DNA of 37,293 bases, taken from a virus. The stretch lies in IMG/VR virus record IMGVR_UViG_3300003321_000638, positions 1 to 37,293 of that record. One strand, 5' to 3'. Below the pieces are notes generated by a model that saw only the letters and a list, made by a program, of their open reading frames with translations, had not been told where the DNA came from and ran no database searches. This document shows, piece after piece, positions 31,883 to 37,293 of the stretch (its first letter is position 1; every line of letters starts with the position of its first letter). The position numbers and the translations under genes are program-made.

Positions 31883-32682
31883 CGCGCCTCCAGCATGGCC
31901 TGAACCTCAGCATCCACGTTGCTCATAAAATCGTATCCGCTCTCTCGCTCAATCTCGTCCACGCTGGCTGCATAGTCCTTCCAGGCATGGCCTTTCACCG
32001 TCTCCGCATTGGGCATGATGACCGCGATGACGGTCGTGAGGGATGTCACATCCTTCGCTGTCTGCCCATGGTTCAGTGAGACGATGATCTTATATGTTGC
32101 ACGTGGAACATCCGTCCCATGTCCTATATAATCCGGGTCGGCATCGAATAGAGGACCGGCCATGATGTAAAGGTCATGGCCTTGCCTGGCCAGCTGCCTC
32201 TCATAGGCCTCAAGCTTCTCCCATGGGCCCGCATTGAGGGCATGCAGCTGGGGGACAACGTTGCTCATTAGGAACGTGAGCGCATTGGCCTCGGTCGTCC
32301 TCGTCCTATCAGCCGAAGGGCATAGGTGACCGCGATCGTAGCCGCTATCCAAATAGTCGCCTGGTCCCACATGATATAACTCCAGGGGCAGGTCAGGGTC
32401 CGCCCGGAATCGTCCTGAACGATGCACAGAGCCCAGGTCCTCCGCTATGAGCTGCCAGCTAACCCAGTTCGGCTCTTCATGCACCGGGTTGTAATCGACG
32501 ACGTATTCCTGATGGTCGATGAGGTAATCATCCGATGGGTCTGCATCCGTGGGGATGCCCATGGCGACATGTCGCAATGATAATTTGCCGACCGAATCTA
32601 TATTAGCGGCCGATGCTATTATAGTTATCGAAGTTACGAAAAAAACCGTAACTGACGTAACTTTAGTAACTCCGATCTTCAT
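31879..32682 (-). CDS. Secreted non-specific DNA/RNA endonuclease (NUC1/Serratia type)
   Basis: Beta-beta-alpha metal nuclease that degrades DNA and RNA. Starting at ATG 32682 (ATGA overlap) gives 267 residues with a signal-peptide-like N-terminus (hydrophobic about 9-26, SAA cleavage region). Motifs are complete: GYDRGHLCPSADR with general base His119, then FLMSNVVPQLHALNAGPWEKLE with metal Asn150. Export to the periplasm or outside would spare phage DNA in the cytoplasm. It lies directly after the recombination genes in the PL transcript, an uncommon setting for this family. Confidence 0.9.
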   Translation of the reverse strand: MKIGVTKVTSVTVFFVTSITIIASAANIDSVGKLSLRHVAMGIPTDADPSDDYLIDHQEYVVDYNPVHEEPNWVSWQLIAEDLGSVHRSGRFRADPDLPLELYHVGPGDYLDSGYDRGHLCPSADRTRTTEANALTFLMSNVVPQLHALNAGPWEKLEAYERQLARQGHDLYIMAGPLFDADPDYIGHGTDVPRATYKIIVSLNHGQTAKDVTSLTTVIAVIMPNAETVKGHAWKDYAASVDEIERESGYDFMSNVDAEVQAMLEAR

Positions 32683-33395
32683 GCGACAGCCGGCTTCCAT
32701 TCGGGGCAATTCGATTTTGCCGGGCAGAATTTGTAGCGGCACCACCAGCCTTTATTGGGGCTCGATTCATCGGGCCTAAGATGTCTCAATTGATAGGCCG
32801 CTGCGGCCAGAACCATCTCGTCCACCTCGTCCTCCACGGCGTCAACCTTGTCCGGCATGATATGGCACAGGGTTAGCCTGGCGCGAGAGACCCCATGAAT
32901 TTTGGCGGCGCACATGGCCAAAAAGAGCAGTTGGGCGTTCTGGGAGGGCCTCGCTAGGCCAATCTGGCGCCCTGTTTTCCAATCGATGATGTGCACGATC
33001 CCATCCTCATAGGAAACGATGTCGGACGTGCCAGGGATCTCGGTCTCCGTCTTTTTCGAATAATCCCGATTCCTGCCGATTTCTCGGGCTTTTAGCGTCG
33101 TCACATCGCAGGCTAGGGATACCTCTGGAGTCCAGGTATTGGGGAATAGAGGGAACTTCCTCGCCCAGGCCTCGCACATATAGCGGAGGTTTGGGACCAG
33201 CGCCTCGTGCAGGAAAAACTTGTGCGCCAATTGGTCCATGGTGACCCGATTGCCTAGGATTGCCTGCTCGATGAAATAATGGACCGCCGAGCCCAGGAGA
33301 GAACTCTCGCTGGGTCTCTGGTCCCATTCTACATCGGGTCTCGCCCACCACTGGCAATGTTCGACCAGGGGGAGCTTGCTAGCGGTGATCCTCAT
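32679..33395 (-). CDS. RecB/Cas4-like PD-(D/E)XK exonuclease with four-Cys cluster
   Basis: 238 residues. The nuclease core has Glu91, GTSDIV (Asp125) and VHIIDWKTG (Asp138, Lys140), then Gln153/155 as motif IV-like. Cys14 near the N-terminus together with Cys219, Cys224 and Cys230 (CRYKFCPAKSNC) matches the 4Fe-4S staple of AddB and Cas4 proteins. Overlapping the Bet gene by 4 bases, it is probably the exonuclease half of a Red-like annealing system, making single strands for Bet to coat. Confidence 0.85.
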   Translation of the reverse strand: MRITASKLPLVEHCQWWARPDVEWDQRPSESSLLGSAVHYFIEQAILGNRVTMDQLAHKFFLHEALVPNLRYMCEAWARKFPLFPNTWTPEVSLACDVTTLKAREIGRNRDYSKKTETEIPGTSDIVSYEDGIVHIIDWKTGRQIGLARPSQNAQLLFLAMCAAKIHGVSRARLTLCHIMPDKVDAVEDEVDEMVLAAAAYQLRHLRPDESSPNKGWWCRYKFCPAKSNCPEWKPAVA

Positions 33396-34180
33396 GCCGC
33401 TTCTCCGTCCTCGGCGTCAAGCTGGTCCTTTCGCTGCTTCCATAGTTTCCGCAATCCATCCCGCTGATCAGGCGTGATTTTCTTATCCTTCGCCAGCCTC
33501 GCTACATCCGTTGCCAACTGATATAGGCGATCGAGATCAGAATTCAGAATATCTGACGACAGTTGCATGATCTGGTCTTTCGAGAGAGCATTTTCAATGA
33601 CCTCTCCGTCCTCAGTGACGGTTACTCGTTGCTCATTGCTAGCCTGCGCCATCTCCTCCGGGCTATAGAGCCCCGATAGGTCCTCAGGAAACGCTTTTCG
33701 CAGAGCCTGACTCTCGGCGCATTTCGCCAGCATTGTGTGCCCCATAGTTTTCCACATGCGGGTAGTCTCACCCTCTTTGGTTCTCTGGACATATTCATCC
33801 CAGAACGCCACGCCCACGGCAGGCCGATTCCCCCAATCCTTGCGATACACGCGGACCTTGGCGCATCGGATCCCGCCATCCTCGCCATAGATAAACTCTG
33901 GCTCGTCCTGTCCGGCATATTTGCCTGTACGTTCGGCCACTGCGCGCATCCCATCGATCGAGATCTGAGGTTGCCAAATGTTGGTTTTCTTCGTGCTATC
34001 CCAGCGAGACACGAAATAGACCTGTCGCATGAGGGGGTTGAGGCGACGAGCGCGGCATATCTCCATGAACACGGAGAACTCGTGCTCGCTCGCCCCATTG
34101 GCATACGTGTTCCTGATGAGCCGAGTTTGCTCGTCGGTGAACTGGATCGGCTTGTCGTCTACCCTCGCTAAATCGCTCAT
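33392..34180 (-). CDS. bet: Phage recombination protein Bet (Red-beta family annealase)
   Basis: Single-strand annealing protein. 262 residues from ATG 34180, chosen over upstream starts because of its ATGA overlap. The opening FTDEQTRLIRNTYANGASEHEFSVFMEICRARRLNPLMRQVYFV is a strong Bet signature, with the SIDGMRAVAERTGKYAG and TMLAKCAESQALRKAFPEDLSGLY blocks and an acidic linker plus helical C-terminus. With the adjacent exonuclease it would promote concatemer formation and recombination. Confidence 0.93.
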   Translation of the reverse strand: MSDLARVDDKPIQFTDEQTRLIRNTYANGASEHEFSVFMEICRARRLNPLMRQVYFVSRWDSTKKTNIWQPQISIDGMRAVAERTGKYAGQDEPEFIYGEDGGIRCAKVRVYRKDWGNRPAVGVAFWDEYVQRTKEGETTRMWKTMGHTMLAKCAESQALRKAFPEDLSGLYSPEEMAQASNEQRVTVTEDGEVIENALSKDQIMQLSSDILNSDLDRLYQLATDVARLAKDKKITPDQRDGLRKLWKQRKDQLDAEDGEAA

Positions 34181-34404
34181 CGCTTCATTTCCTCCAGCAC
34201 TTCGATCGCCATGGCGAGCCCCTCCGCACGGGGCCCGCAGTCGTTTTTCATGAGAAACTCGAGCTCTCGGATCCCATCCCGGATGCATGCATTCCAATGC
34301 TCGGTGCGGATCTCCTCGAGCATGTCGTCAATTTTCTCTACGATGCGCTTTGAGCGGAACTCGAGATCCTGGCAATCCGCCTCGAGCAATGTTGCGGCAT
34401 TCAT
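34177..34404 (-). CDS. Small helical protein upstream of Bet (75 aa)
   Basis: ATG 34404 overlaps the upstream stop (ATGA); ATG 34410 is an alternative. Helical and acidic (SKRIVEKIDDMLEEIRTEHWNACIRDGI), with a Gly-Pro-Arg turn. Function unknown; linked to the recombination genes. Confidence 0.6.
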   Translation of the reverse strand: MNAATLLEADCQDLEFRSKRIVEKIDDMLEEIRTEHWNACIRDGIRELEFLMKNDCGPRAEGLAMAIEVLEEMKR

Positions 34405-34547
34405 GCCCATCTCTCACGGAGAGCCTTGCAGTAATCCGCAAGCGTCATCTCCCAGATCTGATCCGCATCGATCCCGCAGAGCGCTAGCCTCCAGGCCACA
34501 TCATTCCAAAACTGTGTCTTGCTCACAAACCGTCCAATTAGTCTCAT
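34401..34547 (-). CDS. Small unknown protein (48 aa)
   Basis: GGAGGG precedes the ATG, and both ends overlap neighbours as ATGA. MRLIGRFVSKTQFWNDVAWRLAL then a helix. No family recognised. Confidence 0.6.
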   Translation of the reverse strand: MRLIGRFVSKTQFWNDVAWRLALCGIDADQIWEMTLADYCKALRERWA

Positions 34548-34708
34548 CTCGCTACCCTCCGTTTCTCGCTGATACGTTTCATCCGCTCTTCGACTTCTTG
34601 AAGCTCCTCACTGAGCTCCGGCTTTCGTTTTTTGATCTCCTCGATGGATCGGTGCATCTCCCTGAGGAGAATCACCATCCCCGGATCACTCGGCTGCCTG
34701 TCCCGCAT
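34544..34708 (-). CDS. Small coiled-coil protein (54 aa)
   Basis: Strongly helical and charged (SIEEIKKRKPELSEELQEVEER), ending in a basic tail. It overlaps the upstream gene by 23 bases and the downstream one by 4. Function unknown. Confidence 0.6.
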   Translation of the reverse strand: MRDRQPSDPGMVILLREMHRSIEEIKKRKPELSEELQEVEERMKRISEKRRVAR

Positions 34709-35048
34709 GATTCCCCTCCGCACCTAAAACCGCGTCCATGAGCCCAAGCATCGGGTGGCTGGCGTCGTATTCCGCGAGCTGCCCACGAGCCTCCCTGAGG
34801 GCGTCGATCCCGTAGTCATCTACGAGCGCTGCGATCGCGGGGATCTGGTCTCTCGGGTCGAGCCAGGTCCACGATTCGCCCGTCTCGAGATCGGACAGGG
34901 TGACGTAGGTATCCACCATCCCGTCGTCCGAACAATCCGGGCAAACCCCGTAATACAGCGGCCTCAGGTTCTCCCGATGGCATCCCTCGCAGTTTTCGCA
35001 AATCATCGCCGCTCGGAAATGCGCATGCTGTCCGTTCTCGATTCCCAT
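34686..35048 (-). CDS. Zinc-ribbon protein, first gene of the PL transcript
   Basis: 120 residues from ATG 35048 (GGGCAGG upstream), rather than the longer frame to 35114, which would run into the promoter. It has ICENCEGCHRENLRPLYYGVCPDC, five Cys plus His: a probable zinc ribbon. The C-terminal half is helical and acidic. First in the leftward early operon, where phages often keep regulators or host-takeover proteins. Confidence 0.65.
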   Translation of the reverse strand: MGIENGQHAHFRAAMICENCEGCHRENLRPLYYGVCPDCSDDGMVDTYVTLSDLETGESWTWLDPRDQIPAIAALVDDYGIDALREARGQLAEYDASHPMLGLMDAVLGAEGNHAGQAAE

Positions 35049-35085
35049 CCTGCCCTCTCCCTTTGTTACGACCGTTCTATTGCTA

Positions 35086-35114
35086 ACATTAGCTAGAGCT
35101 AACATATTTGTCAA
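35086..35114 (-). promoter_or_regulatory. Predicted PL promoter with operator
   Basis: On the minus strand: TTGACA (35109-35114), 17-base spacer, TAATGT (35086-35091). The operator TTAGCT-AG-AGCTAA (35089-35102, 6-bp arms) fills the spacer and part of the -10; a second palindrome GCTAACATTAGC (35082-35093, 5-bp arms) overlaps it. Related palindromes flank the cro promoter. Repressor binding here would silence the recombination operon. Confidence 0.75.
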
Positions 35115-35207
35115 TAGAAAATATTTGCGTCAGCTAATTTTCATGACAACTTGAACAAAATGAGGGGATCTGCGATCTATCGGTCGGTCAGTCGAAGGGA
35201 GGGCGTA

Positions 35208-35735
35208 ATGAAGAAGCTATTAATTGCTGGCGCAATCTCCATGATTTTCGGTTGTTCCGGCTCGACAACTCAGCCGTCTACAACGGGGGATGCGGGCCAA
35301 GACGGCTCCTTGGCGGATGCTGCTCAGGATTCAGCCTCTGCATGTGTGCCTGCGAATGGGGATTGCCGGGCGAACGCGAATGAATGCTGCAACGGCGCCG
35401 TTTGCGTCTTTGATGCCAACAATCCGTCCAGGGCTATTTGTGCGGACACATGTCTAAATGATTCTCAATGCGCGAGCGGATGCTGCACGATTTTGGTCCA
35501 GGGCACATCTGCAGTATGCGCACCATCGAGATATTGTGCCGGGTCATGTGCACCTCCGGGTGCAGATTGCACCTCTCAGACCTGCTGCCCCAATTCTTTA
35601 TGTGTTGTTTCTACTGTTACCGGGACCACATGCGCAGCGAGATGTGCGATCAATTCGCAATGCATCAGCAATTGCTGTGCGCCCCTACAAAACACGGGCG
35701 ATTTAGTTTGCTCTCCGCCACAATTCTGCCCGTGA
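35208..35735 (+). CDS. Cysteine-rich secreted lipoprotein, probable lysogenic-conversion gene
   Basis: 175 residues from ATG 35208, 5 bases after AAGGGAGGG. Signal peptide MKKLLIAGAISMIFGC with lipobox IFGC, an Asp/Ala/Gly/Ser linker (about 18-45), then about 20 Cys in repeats of the pattern DCR...NECCNGAVC and QCASGCC. This is the style of host surface lipoproteins in Myxococcota, not of virion proteins. Lying between PL and the repressor but transcribed in the opposite direction to both, it is probably a moron expressed by lysogens. Role unknown: adhesion, receptor masking or protease inhibition are possibilities. Confidence 0.8.
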   Translation: MKKLLIAGAISMIFGCSGSTTQPSTTGDAGQDGSLADAAQDSASACVPANGDCRANANECCNGAVCVFDANNPSRAICADTCLNDSQCASGCCTILVQGTSAVCAPSRYCAGSCAPPGADCTSQTCCPNSLCVVSTVTGTTCAARCAINSQCISNCCAPLQNTGDLVCSPPQFCP

Positions 35736-35824
35736 TCCATTGCTATTGATTAAGTTCGCCTTTCCCTACCATTCTAGGCACTTTTCGTATCCCCGTATCC
35801 TCGTATTCCGAAGCATAGTCTCGA
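35736..35824. other. Intergenic gap between convergent genes
   Basis: 89 bases separate the ends of the lipoprotein gene and the repressor gene. I see no convincing hairpin plus T-run and no reading frame, so how the two converging transcripts end is not evident. Confidence 0.5.
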
Positions 35825-36376
35825 TCATCCTCCTCCTCCCGCGCGCGTTTTCCGTAAATACTTATTAATTTTAGGCAGAGGGGGGGGCGCTGAATCTCGA
35901 TTTGAGACGAGCTGGGACGCCTGAATCATCGCTACATCGAGCAATTTTGCGAAAATGTCCAGCTTCATAATTAGCTCCTGTTCGTTCGGCAATTCGTCCA
36001 AATTAGACAGATGCACTCTAATCGCCGCAATTGCCTCGGGGGACCATCTGCCAGGATATTTTTTCGCGAGGCGGTCTATCGCGTGTTTTGTAGCAGGATC
36101 TAATCTATGGGATCGTAGGCTTCCGGTAGCAATGTCCTCGAGTTCCGAGGGACTAAGCCCCCAATGCTTTGACAGTTTGCGCACGACCTCTTGGCCAGGA
36201 AGTTTATTGGGGTCGTTTTTTAGATTCGAAAGATGCGCAGTTGAGATCCCTGTCTTCTCCGAGAGTAGGGAATTATTCCCGCGAGACGCGTTGATTTCCG
36301 CGATCAATCTCTGCTTCACATACGTAACAATCTGGTGCCATACATTATCCGACTCCATGGCAGGTAGGATAGACAT
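35825..36376 (-). CDS. CI-like phage repressor (XRE HTH)
   Basis: 183 residues from ATG 36376; ATG 36358 (MESDNVW) is also possible. The HTH NSLLSEKTGISTAHLSNLKNDPNKL (about 35-60) is a clear XRE type, with the GLSPSELEDIATG tail common to repressors. The C-terminal half is helical and does not show a LexA/S24 Ser-Lys protease, so RecA-stimulated self-cleavage is not expected. It is divergent from the Cro-like gene with an operator 8 bases upstream of the start. Confidence 0.8.
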   Translation of the reverse strand: MSILPAMESDNVWHQIVTYVKQRLIAEINASRGNNSLLSEKTGISTAHLSNLKNDPNKLPGQEVVRKLSKHWGLSPSELEDIATGSLRSHRLDPATKHAIDRLAKKYPGRWSPEAIAAIRVHLSNLDELPNEQELIMKLDIFAKLLDVAMIQASQLVSNRDSAPPPLPKINKYLRKTRAGGGG

Positions 36377-36383
36377 ATAAAAA

Positions 36384-36397
36384 CTAGCTCGAGCTAG
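36384..36397. promoter_or_regulatory. Operator palindrome CTAGCTCGAGCTAG
   Basis: A perfect 14-bp palindrome between the repressor start (36376) and the -35 box of the Cro-like gene. It shares the AGCT-centred arms of the PL operator. Binding here would regulate the repressor's own promoter and PR. Confidence 0.75.
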
Positions 36398-36405
36398 AAA
36401 CGGGC

Positions 36406-36434
36406 TTGACAGCATTATTTACTCTAGCTAGAGA
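36406..36434 (+). promoter_or_regulatory. Predicted PR promoter with operator CTCTAGCTAGAG
   Basis: TTGACA (36406-36411), 17-base spacer, TAGAGA (36429-36434, a weak -10). The perfect 12-bp palindrome 36422-36433 overlaps the -10, so repressor or Cro binding would block it. The -10 ends only 6 bases before ATG 36441, so the message may be leaderless. Confidence 0.7.
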
Positions 36435-36440
36435 TAGCTC

Positions 36441-36716
36441 ATGGCTAGGAGGATTTGTGCCGGCTCCGAGAAGCTGGAGGAATTTATTTCCGACAACGGT
36501 CTTACGAAGTTGGCTGCGGCGAAATACCTCGGGGTCAGTGACCCAACGATTTATGATTGGGTAACGGGGATCAAACGGCCAAAATCCCACCATCGTCGAG
36601 CGATAGAGATTTGGACGAATGGAAAAGTGCCCGCAGAATCGTGGCTGTTTGACGATGAGAAAAGGTCGATCTCGATCGTAAAACCGTTCCGCAAACGCAC
36701 CGGTACCGACGGTTAG
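36441..36716 (+). CDS. Cro-like HTH regulator
   Basis: 91 residues. The HTH LTKLAAAKYLGVSDPTIYDWVTGIKRP (about 20-46) is of the Cro/YdaS type; the rest is a short helical tail with WLFDDEKRS. First gene of the rightward early transcript, divergent from the repressor. ATG 36441 lacks a good ribosome site; AGGAGG lies just inside the gene. Assignment as Cro is by position and fold. Confidence 0.75.
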   Translation: MARRICAGSEKLEEFISDNGLTKLAAAKYLGVSDPTIYDWVTGIKRPKSHHRRAIEIWTNGKVPAESWLFDDEKRSISIVKPFRKRTGTDG

Positions 36717-36731
36717 ATAATATCCTCCCAT

Positions 36732-36809
36732 ATGGATCAGTCTGATACGGATGGCGCAATGCGCAAGGTGATGATCAACCCGAGAATTGCGAAAGACCAT
36801 TGCACATGA
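36732..36809 (+). CDS. 25-codon ORF between cro and the NTP-PPase-like gene
   Basis: ATG 36732 encodes a polar peptide (MDQSDTDGAMRKVM start). Its stop overlaps the next ATG (ATGA), consistent with coupling, but it has no clear ribosome site. It may be chance. Confidence 0.35.
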   Translation: MDQSDTDGAMRKVMINPRIAKDHCT

Positions 36810-37069
36810 ACATCTGGAATTTGCCGGGATGTGAGAATGATCCGTGCACTCCTATCCTGAAGGAGCTCGTGGAATATTGCGGAGATCTCAATGCCGACGA
36901 GCTGAGGGTAGTGACTGCGGTGGCTGAGAGGATGTCACGAGGCCGAAAAGAATATGGCCCGTTGGATCTATCCATCGATATTCGCAATTTTAAACACGAG
37001 GGAGCACAGGAGCTCCTAGATTTTGTGGCCTACGAGATCATGCAACGACTGAAGGAAAATAGATCATGA
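36806..37069 (+). CDS. All-alpha NTP pyrophosphatase-like (MazG-fold) small protein
   Basis: 87 residues from ATG 36806. The pattern VAERMSRGRKEYGPLDLSIDIRNFKHEGAQELLDFVAYEIMQRL resembles short phage proteins of the all-alpha NTP-PPase type, with the KEYG...D and E..ELLD..xY elements that would hold metal. These enzymes hydrolyse (d)NTPs to monophosphates or related nucleotides. The motif is partial, so activity is uncertain. ATGA overlaps at its end with the DUF6745 gene. Confidence 0.55.
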   Translation: MNIWNLPGCENDPCTPILKELVEYCGDLNADELRVVTAVAERMSRGRKEYGPLDLSIDIRNFKHEGAQELLDFVAYEIMQRLKENRS

Positions 37070-37293
37070 CAGATATCGACATAATAGGCCCCGAGGCTCG
37101 CGCGGTTATCGAGCGACTGGGGAACATCGATCGTGCGAATCCACGTATCGATAAGCCCGCTGTCGAGGATGCAATTCGACGGCACCTCTCTGCGTTGAAT
37201 TTGGAGCCCATGCCGATTCGATGGGTAGTCGATGCCACTGATGGATATTTATCCGTTGCGCGCGCAGCCCGTAACGCAGCCTGGAGCGCAGCC
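37066..37293 (+). CDS. DUF6745-type repeat protein, N-terminal part (continues at base 2)
   Basis: ATG 37066 overlaps the upstream stop (ATGA). 76 codons run open to the edge: a helical and acidic start (MTDIDIIGPEARAVIERLG), then PIRWVVDATDGYLSVARAAR and the repeats AARNAAWSAA. Direct joining of base 37293 to base 1 gives a stop (gcc ccg tag); dropping a single C restores the repeat phase and a frame open to 676. So the two pieces are almost certainly one gene of about 300 or more residues. Confidence 0.8.
   Translation, partial: MTDIDIIGPEARAVIERLGNIDRANPRIDKPAVEDAIRRHLSALNLEPMPIRWVVDATDGYLSVARAARNAAWSAA
37264..37293 (+). repeat. Tandem 12-base repeat, right edge
   Basis: GCAGCCCGTAAC, GCAGCCTGGAGC and a partial GCAGCC. 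They match the left-edge array, so this is one coding repeat tract interrupted by the end of the sequence. Confidence 0.9.

Overview
The window reads as essentially the whole genome of a temperate, short-tailed (podovirus-like) phage of about 37.3 kb, probably circular or circularly permuted. The ends are not true gene ends. The same 12-base unit (GCAGCCTGGAGC and variants) occurs at both edges, and the frame open from base 2 to 676 is the missing C-terminal half of the gene that starts at 37066. Together they give one DUF6745-type protein interrupted by an Ala/Trp/Arg/Ser repeat. No host chromosomal genes are seen. The host is probably a deltaproteobacterium or Myxococcota: the lipoprotein at 35208-35735 has the Asp/Ala-rich linker and cysteine-rich repeats typical of those bacteria, and DUF6745 plus its partner is common there and in Actinobacteria. 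This host call is inference.

Layout. (1) 36441 through the junction to 3356, rightward: Cro-like protein, NTP-PPase-like protein, DUF6745 repeat protein and partner, an unknown protein, a Thg1-like 3'-5' polymerase, an HTH protein (candidate excisionase) and a tyrosine integrase. (2) 3363-3420: a 58-base copy of the 3' part of a tRNA-Leu(CAG) gene next to int, the likely attP core. (3) 3606-6529, rightward: replication block with a replisome-organizer gene carrying iteron-like repeats and an AT-rich stretch (candidate origin), a RusA-like resolvase and small zinc-type proteins. (4) 6517-29170, rightward: terminase, portal, scaffold, major capsid protein, head completion proteins, tail nozzle, three large ejection-type proteins, appendage/fibre proteins and a lysis cassette. 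No tape measure, tail tube or sheath is present, hence podovirus-like. (5) 35048-29167, leftward: small zinc proteins, Bet/RecT annealase, RecB/Cas4-like exonuclease with a four-Cys cluster, a secreted NUC1-type nuclease, a run of small unknown proteins, and a distal pair (unknown plus ribbon-helix-helix) behind its own palindromic operator. (6) 35049-36440: lambda-like immunity region with divergent promoters PL and PR (both TTGACA with 17-bp spacers), related AGCT-type palindromic operators, a CI-like repressor, and a cysteine-rich lipoprotein gene as lysogenic-conversion cargo.

How the parts work together. The repressor would bind operators at 35089-35102, 36384-36397 and 36422-36433 to shut PL (recombination) and PR (Cro, DUF6745, Thg1, Xis, Int). 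In lytic growth the O-like protein acts at iterons within its own gene, host enzymes replicate the DNA, and Bet/exonuclease/RusA process concatemers for TerS/TerL headful or cos packaging. Genes are very tightly packed: most neighbours overlap by ATGA, GTGA or TGATG. No gap exceeds about 250 bases. The least understood parts are the DUF6745-to-Thg1 operon and the leftward accessory genes.
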